Shown here: positions 59,798-64,000 of the stretch, piece by piece
Layout: every line of letters begins with the position of its first letter
How positions within the stretch are numbered: the stretch's first letter is position 1
NCBI GenBank assembly: GCA_028622995.1
Contig: JAJQJQ010000007.1
Span: 1,984,001-2,048,000, forward strand
Direction of reading: 5' to 3'
DNA: 64,000 nt
Source of the DNA: Panagrolaimus kolymaensis
Lineage: Eukaryota > Nematoda > Chromadorea > Rhabditida > Panagrolaimidae
Program-made: the position numbers and the translations under genes
The notes under the pieces: generated by a model
What the model was told of the DNA's origin: nothing
What the model saw: the letters and a program-made list of their open reading frames with translations, nothing else
Databases searched by the model: none

Positions 59798-60103
59798 TAA
59801 ATGATTATCAATATTTTTGATGGATTAAGTACATAGAGATTAGACATGCCGCTTATTTGGCTTTATATGGTTGAGTTCGTCCAAGTAATAAATCGAACTT
59901 GCGCTCGTTTTTTATGCAATTTTTTCGTAAGCCATAGTTTTTGTTGCTTTAAAATTTCATCGATTTTTTTTAGAGTTTGTCGATTATCAAATAAGCAACT
60001 ATTGATTGAGATAATTATAACTTCTTTTTTTATAATTGCTTACTAATTCCGTGAAAAAGAAGGCTTTGTAATATTGATTCATTACACTAGCTTTAAAATA
60101 TTT

Positions 60104-60105
60104 AG
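60104..60105 (+). promoter_or_regulatory. Probable trans-splice acceptor of dli-1
   Basis: AAAATATTTAG ends 9 nt before the ATG, 380 nt after the preceding same-strand stop. Suits SL1 or SL2 addition in a gene cluster. Confidence 0.45.
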
Positions 60106-60114
60106 CTTCCGAAT

Positions 60115-61749
60115 ATGACAACAGCTGTACATCATCCCAATGTTGGCCCTATGATGCAGCCAAAAGAGGAAGAAGAGAATTATTGGTTAGTTTTGCCATT
60201 TTATTACCATAAACTTATAATGTTGGTTTTACAGGACTCAAATGCTTGCAGAAATTGGAGCAAAACCAGGAGCAAATGTTCAAGGAAGTGTTATCATTCT
60301 TGGTGATGAAAATTGTGGAAAAACTTCATTGCTTGAGCGCATGACTAAGAAAGAGCATAAACTTTCATCAGCTTTAGAATATAGCTTTTTAAACATTCAA
60401 TCAGATTATAAAGATGATAGTTATGCATATCAACTTGGAAGTAGCGGAGCTGCAGCTTTTGGCCCTTCTGATTATATTAACCTTCCTGTTTATCTTTTGA
60501 ATGGTCGAACCGATTTTGCGCCTTTATTAAAATTCGCTTTTCCCCAACATTTGAACAAATGTTGTTTCGTTTTGATGGCTTCCCTTATTCCAGCAGAGAA
60601 TATTCTTCCATCACTTGAAAAATGGTTTAAAGTTGTTGAAGAAAGCGTCAAGAAAACTTATGATGAAAAGGAAATTGAAGCTGGAAAACAACAACGTAAA
60701 AGCTTTTTATTTTTCAATAATTTGTTCAAAGAAACATTTGTTTTTAGAAGTTCGTTTTTGGCAAGAATATGTTGAACCTTTGGATACTTCAATGCAAATT
60801 GAACATTCTTCCGCTGAATTAGACCCAACTCTTTTACCACCTGAACCCCTGGTTTTAACTAATAATATTGGAGCACCCATTGTTGTTGTGCTTTCTAAAT
60901 GTGATCAATACAATGAATTAAACGATGATGATTTATTTCGAATTCAGTTTCATGTTCGAAATTTTTGCATTAATCGTGGCGCTGCATTATTTTATACTTC
61001 TGCTAGAGATGATCGAAACACTCAACTTTTGTATAAATATCTTGCTCATCGAGTTTATAATCTTTCTTTTGCAACTCCTGCTTACATCGTTGAACGAGAC
61101 TCACTTTTCATTCCAAGTGGATGGGATTCAAGTCAAAAAATTGATATAGTTAAAGAAAATTTAACTGATTTATCCTTTCCCAAACCTCAAGCGGATGATC
61201 TTCGAGCTCAACAACCCAAAGAAACTGTAAACAATGAGGAAGACGAGCAAGTCTTTTTAGCCAGATTGCAAGCATCCTTGAATGAACCCGTCAACGCTGC
61301 TTCACCCAAACGTGAACCACCCATCGTAGTCAAACATGCTTTAACTCCACAAGCGGCTTCCACTGCTCTTCCACCTGAAGGTAGCAGTCCCATTATGTCA
61401 TTCTTTGGAAATTTAATGAAAAATCCAAGTATGTCTTTTTTAATATTTAGCTAACATTCACAAATCCACTTTAGGCAAACCCTCTTCATCTTCAACTTCA
61501 ACGGCAACAGTTGATCCATCAGCTCATTTCCAAAAAATTTTAAACAGTTCTAAACCCAAAAAAGCTTCAAATGCTGGATTAGCAAGTGAAGATATGTCTC
61601 CTCGAAATGCTTTAACCGCTAATTCTTCTGCTAGTGCTTTATCGGATCAAGATATGGATGATGGTGAATCAGTTAAATCCGGCGCAGGTAGTTCCACCAC
61701 CAACACAGATCAAGGAGGTGAATCTCAACCAAATTCTGCTCGAGAATAA
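60115..61749 (+). CDS. dli-1: Dynein light intermediate chain
   Basis: Exons 60115-60185, 60235-60695, 60748-61428, 61475-61749; 495 aa. DLIC is a subunit of cytoplasmic dynein-1; its Ras-like domain binds the heavy chain and its C-terminal tail recruits cargo adaptors. The domain begins SVIILGDENCGKTSLLERM, with a P-loop (GDENCGKTS, residues 47-55) kept here though not in all DLICs. Further family marks are DDSYAYQLGSS, INLPVYLLNGRTDFAPLLKF and the NKxD-like VVVLSKCDQYN, then GAALFYTSARDDRNTQLLYK and PAYIVERDSLFIPSGWDS. The C-terminal half is disordered and Ser/Pro-rich, with a short hydrophobic helix SSPIMSFFGNLM, which fits the adaptor-binding helix known in DLIC1. It follows the PTP-like gene on the same strand at 389 nt. 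Confidence 0.95.
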
Positions 61750-62733
61750 ATTAATTATCCCATATTTTCATTTTTTAAATTTTTAAACTAATTTATATAC
61801 CTTTTTTTCATTCTGTGATTTATGGTTTTTTGCGTTTTTTAATTATTTGTTGACAAAAAATGGTTCTTTTATTCATTGACTTTAATGCTTGTGTGCTTTT
61901 AAAATGTTGTTACAATATAAAAATGTTTAACAAAAAAGTTAATTGCCAATGCAGAAATTTTAAAAACAAAAATAAAAAAAGCAAAGAATTAAAAGTCGGT
62001 GATGAAAAAAAATTTTTGTTTGAATTTTAAAACAAAAAAACTTCGCGTCAAAAATTTTCACATGAGACTTCTTTTAAAAGCATATATGTGTATGTGACGT
62101 CACAAATGAGCGGAAGCTTCATTTCTGATAACAACAAACATGTCAATGTATTTGCTGCTTGTGGTTTTACATTTTTCTTCTTTCACTTCTTGAGCCAAAA
62201 AGGTCATAGTTTGTTCAAAAAGGTATGGCGATTTCAATGAGGTCCTTTGTAAAGAGCATAAAAAATAAACTTCGAATTACATTTTTACCACATAGTTAAA
62301 TAATATGGTATTAAATAGTTAATTTTAAAGAGTTTATTGAACTTTTCACCCGCAAACACGGCTACGATGGATGGCTCCAATTTTTTTTTCAAATCTTATC
62401 AGTCATATTATTTTTTGATTTTTCTTCTTTATAATCAATGATTTTTTTCTTCTTCATCAATGAAAGAAGAGTTTTAAGTTTTTTTTGGTTGCCACTGTCA
62501 TAACGAAATTATGTTTTTATATGTATGTATTCTCTGTTTTAAGCTTTCATAATCTTATTCTTTAATCACATTAATTTTGATTTTTTCCTAAAAACTAACT
62601 TTCATTTTGAAAAGTTAATTATTAGAATGTTTCCCCGTCTTCGGACGGCAACTGCAGCACAAAAAGAGGCGAGTTTTTGTATTAGTTATTCTAGGGTCTG
62701 TAAGATATTTCAAAAATAAAAAATATTATAATT
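61750..62733. other. Convergent 3' region dli-1 / bHLH
   Basis: About 980 nt, AT-rich, no exon. It contains a perfect palindromic CRE, TGTGACGTCACA, at 62093-62104. Confidence 0.5.
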
Positions 62734-63393
62734 TTATTGAGCTAATAATTCTTCCAAAAAATTAATGTAATCAACTGCCATCCTGAAAATAAGGATCATA
62801 TTATTGTGATTCTGGTTCGAAAAATCGTTAATTTTAAAAAGTTATCTCAAAGAACGCTGATAATAAAAAAACTAGTCGAAAAAGCAGAAGCAAGAGTGAA
62901 GGGTACAAATGCACAGGTCATAAATATTTTGCATTTTCATGGCGAAAGTAAAATAATTTTTAGAAGCTAAATATTGAGGTCATAAAAAGCTGCAACCCCG
63001 TTAATTTTTGATTAAAAATAAAGGAATTTTTTCCAATCGAAAAGATGCAGCGCTGCAAAAATGCATCGAAAAGAGGGACAAAGATTTTTTTTTTGTATTT
63101 TTTAGTTAAAAAAAGTTTTTTTTTCTCTTTCGGATCAATAAGTTGTCTCATATTTTAATTCCAATTTTAACCCTTACCTTAGTAATTCCACTCGGCTCAA
63201 TTTTTTTTCATATGGAAGTAAAGGAACAAGTTTGCGTAAAATTTCAAACGCGGCATTCATATCCCTCATTCGTCGACGTTCTCGTAAGTTTGCTGCTTCT
63301 TTTTGAGCTTCTGATCGTATTCGCTTACGCTTTTTCACAACCTTCTTTCGCTCCTCTAAAAAAAATTAATTTTAAAATTTTGCCTAAAGTCAT
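62734..63393 (-). CDS. Minimal bHLH transcription factor
   Basis: Exons (minus) 63178-63355 and 62734-62782, joined LLR|MAVDYI with an AG split codon. The bHLH is complete: basic region [13 protein letters not shown], helix 1 [11 protein letters not shown], loop [11 protein letters not shown], helix 2 [17 protein letters not shown], then Ala-Gln and stop. The LRERRRM and PYEKKLSR pattern is that of the Twist/Ptf1a/Fer3-like class A tissue-specific factors, which dimerise with E proteins (HLH-2 in C. elegans) and bind E-boxes. The exon needs one nucleotide from upstream; ATG ACT TTA G at 63393-63384 followed by a GC donor would give exactly this and a protein of 78 aa, but the donor (GCAAAA) is weak and a distal first exon is possible. 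Nothing follows helix 2. Confidence 0.82.
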
Positions 63394-63793
63394 GACACCT
63401 GAGCTTTAAAAAAACTCAAATGAACCAACCGTAACCAAACATCTGTCACAGACAATGGGATTAAATCCACGTGCAACCCCTTAGAGAGAAAGATGGAGAA
63501 GAAAACAATAGTCGTTTTCTTTCCTCAAAAAATATTTGTGGTTTGTTGATCAAAGATAAGTGCGGGGAAAAATTCCAAACCAAAAAAAACTGAACATTTA
63601 TGAGCCATTTAAAAAACACGAACAAGAAGAAAAAAACTGCTCAGGTGCGGCGATTTTTTTTATTTCGGGCAACAACAAAAAATTATATTGAAAAATAATC
63701 ATTTTTTATTGCTTCAAAAAAAATAATGTTTTTTTCTTTCTTTCAGAGTTACGGTAACATAGCTGACTTTACTAATAGTTTTCGAATTTTCAG
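63394..63793. other. Divergent region bHLH / kinase
   Basis: About 400 nt. TTTCTTTCAG|AGTTACG|GTAACA at 63747-63753 has the form of a 7-nt microexon for the kinase gene, but I cannot test the phase. Confidence 0.3.
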
Positions 63794-64000
63794 GAATCAT
63801 TAAATGACAAACAAATTTTATCTTATTTTAATGAAGTCTTTCCCATTTCCGATCCTTTAAGGGTTCGAGATTTTGATAAACGTTATGTTCAAGTTTGCGA
63901 ACTTGGTAATGGTCGATTTGGAACAATAATAAAACTTCTCGATCAAAACAATGAAACATTTGTTGCTGGAAAAGTTGTGAACACGGAACTTTTTAATCAT
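63794..64000 (+). CDS. Protein kinase, N-terminal part (cut by window end)
   Basis: Open from an acceptor GAATTTTCAG at 63793 to the last base. It encodes ESLNDKQILSYFNEVFPISD, then RDFDKRYVQVCELGNGRFGT and TFVAGKVVN. The Gly-rich loop is GNGRFG and the VAIK-type lysine is in VAGK, the start of a kinase N-lobe. The run-up (ELGxGRFG after a short linker) resembles CAMK-group kinases of the myosin-light-chain-kinase, titin-kinase and DAPK kind. Exons before 63794 and all after 64000 are not visible, so neither the full domain nor the orthologue can be named. Confidence 0.7.

Noticed and set aside
62811..62830. GGTTCGAA word resembling a tRNA B box
   Set aside because: No A box, acceptor stem or cloverleaf around it; no tRNA gene was recognised anywhere in the window.
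63143..63409. Plus-strand 88-codon hydrophobic frame
   Set aside because: Antisense of the bHLH exon, which has a family-specific motif and good splice sites.
1..64000. CRISPR arrays, bacterial operon signals or prophage
   Set aside because: No spacer-repeat structure or bacterial coding pattern; all confident genes have spliceosomal introns, except the single-exon 43805 gene.

Overview
The window is nuclear DNA from an AT-rich nematode. The gene set supports this: an UNC-87-type calponin-like-repeat protein, a supplementary (HNF4-derived, CRSCNAFFRR P-box) nuclear receptor, a protein-tyrosine-phosphatase-like protein of the expanded nematode kind, and a C2-RGS protein. Introns are mostly short (about 35-80 nt, GT...TTTTTAG), and several genes have an intron-like acceptor 1-10 nt before the start codon, as expected for spliced-leader trans-splicing. 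I cannot place the species. All gene models below were assembled by eye from splice signals and phase; exon coordinates are given in the entries.

Layout. 0-3 kb: an F-box-like small protein (+), a small membrane protein (-) whose frames do not join cleanly, and two doubtful membrane-type exons. 5-11 kb: unc-87 (+), ribosomal protein uL29/RPL35 (-) and a PRC1/SPD-1 midzone microtubule bundler (+). 11.8-13.5 kb: an ADP-ribosylglycohydrolase-fold protein (-) with altered metal-site motifs, then almost 9 kb with no recognisable gene. 22.4-27.8 kb: two near-identical copies of an unknown Ser/Pro-rich gene (-), separated by 2.1 kb holding a hairpin-bearing 48-bp minisatellite and a GCGCTAG-type repeat. 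32.4-38.7 kb: a nuclear hormone receptor (+) and a platelet-activating-factor acetylhydrolase (-), convergent. 42-46.5 kb: a secreted Cys-rich protein (+), a possible gene remnant and a small orphan protein (-), membrin (-) and CacyBP/SIP (+); the last two are divergent over 227 nt. 51.5-61.7 kb: three genes in a row on +: a C2+RGS regulator of G-protein signalling, a PTP-domain protein lacking its catalytic Cys, and dynein light intermediate chain. 62.7-64 kb: a very small bHLH protein (-), and the first part of a protein kinase (+) cut by the window end.

Shared themes are cytoskeleton and trafficking (UNC-87 on actin, SPD-1 on midzone microtubules, dynein light intermediate chain, membrin in ER-Golgi SNARE fusion) and signalling (RGS, PTP-like, NHR, bHLH, kinase). 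The genes do not form one pathway. Long gene-poor stretches lie upstream of the nuclear receptor, PAF acetylhydrolase, RGS and ADP-ribosylglycohydrolase genes. They tend to be T-rich on the strand of the downstream gene, as nematode introns are. The most unusual items are two enzyme-fold proteins with degraded catalytic motifs, the recent gene duplication with diverged promoters, and the probable 78-residue bHLH protein.
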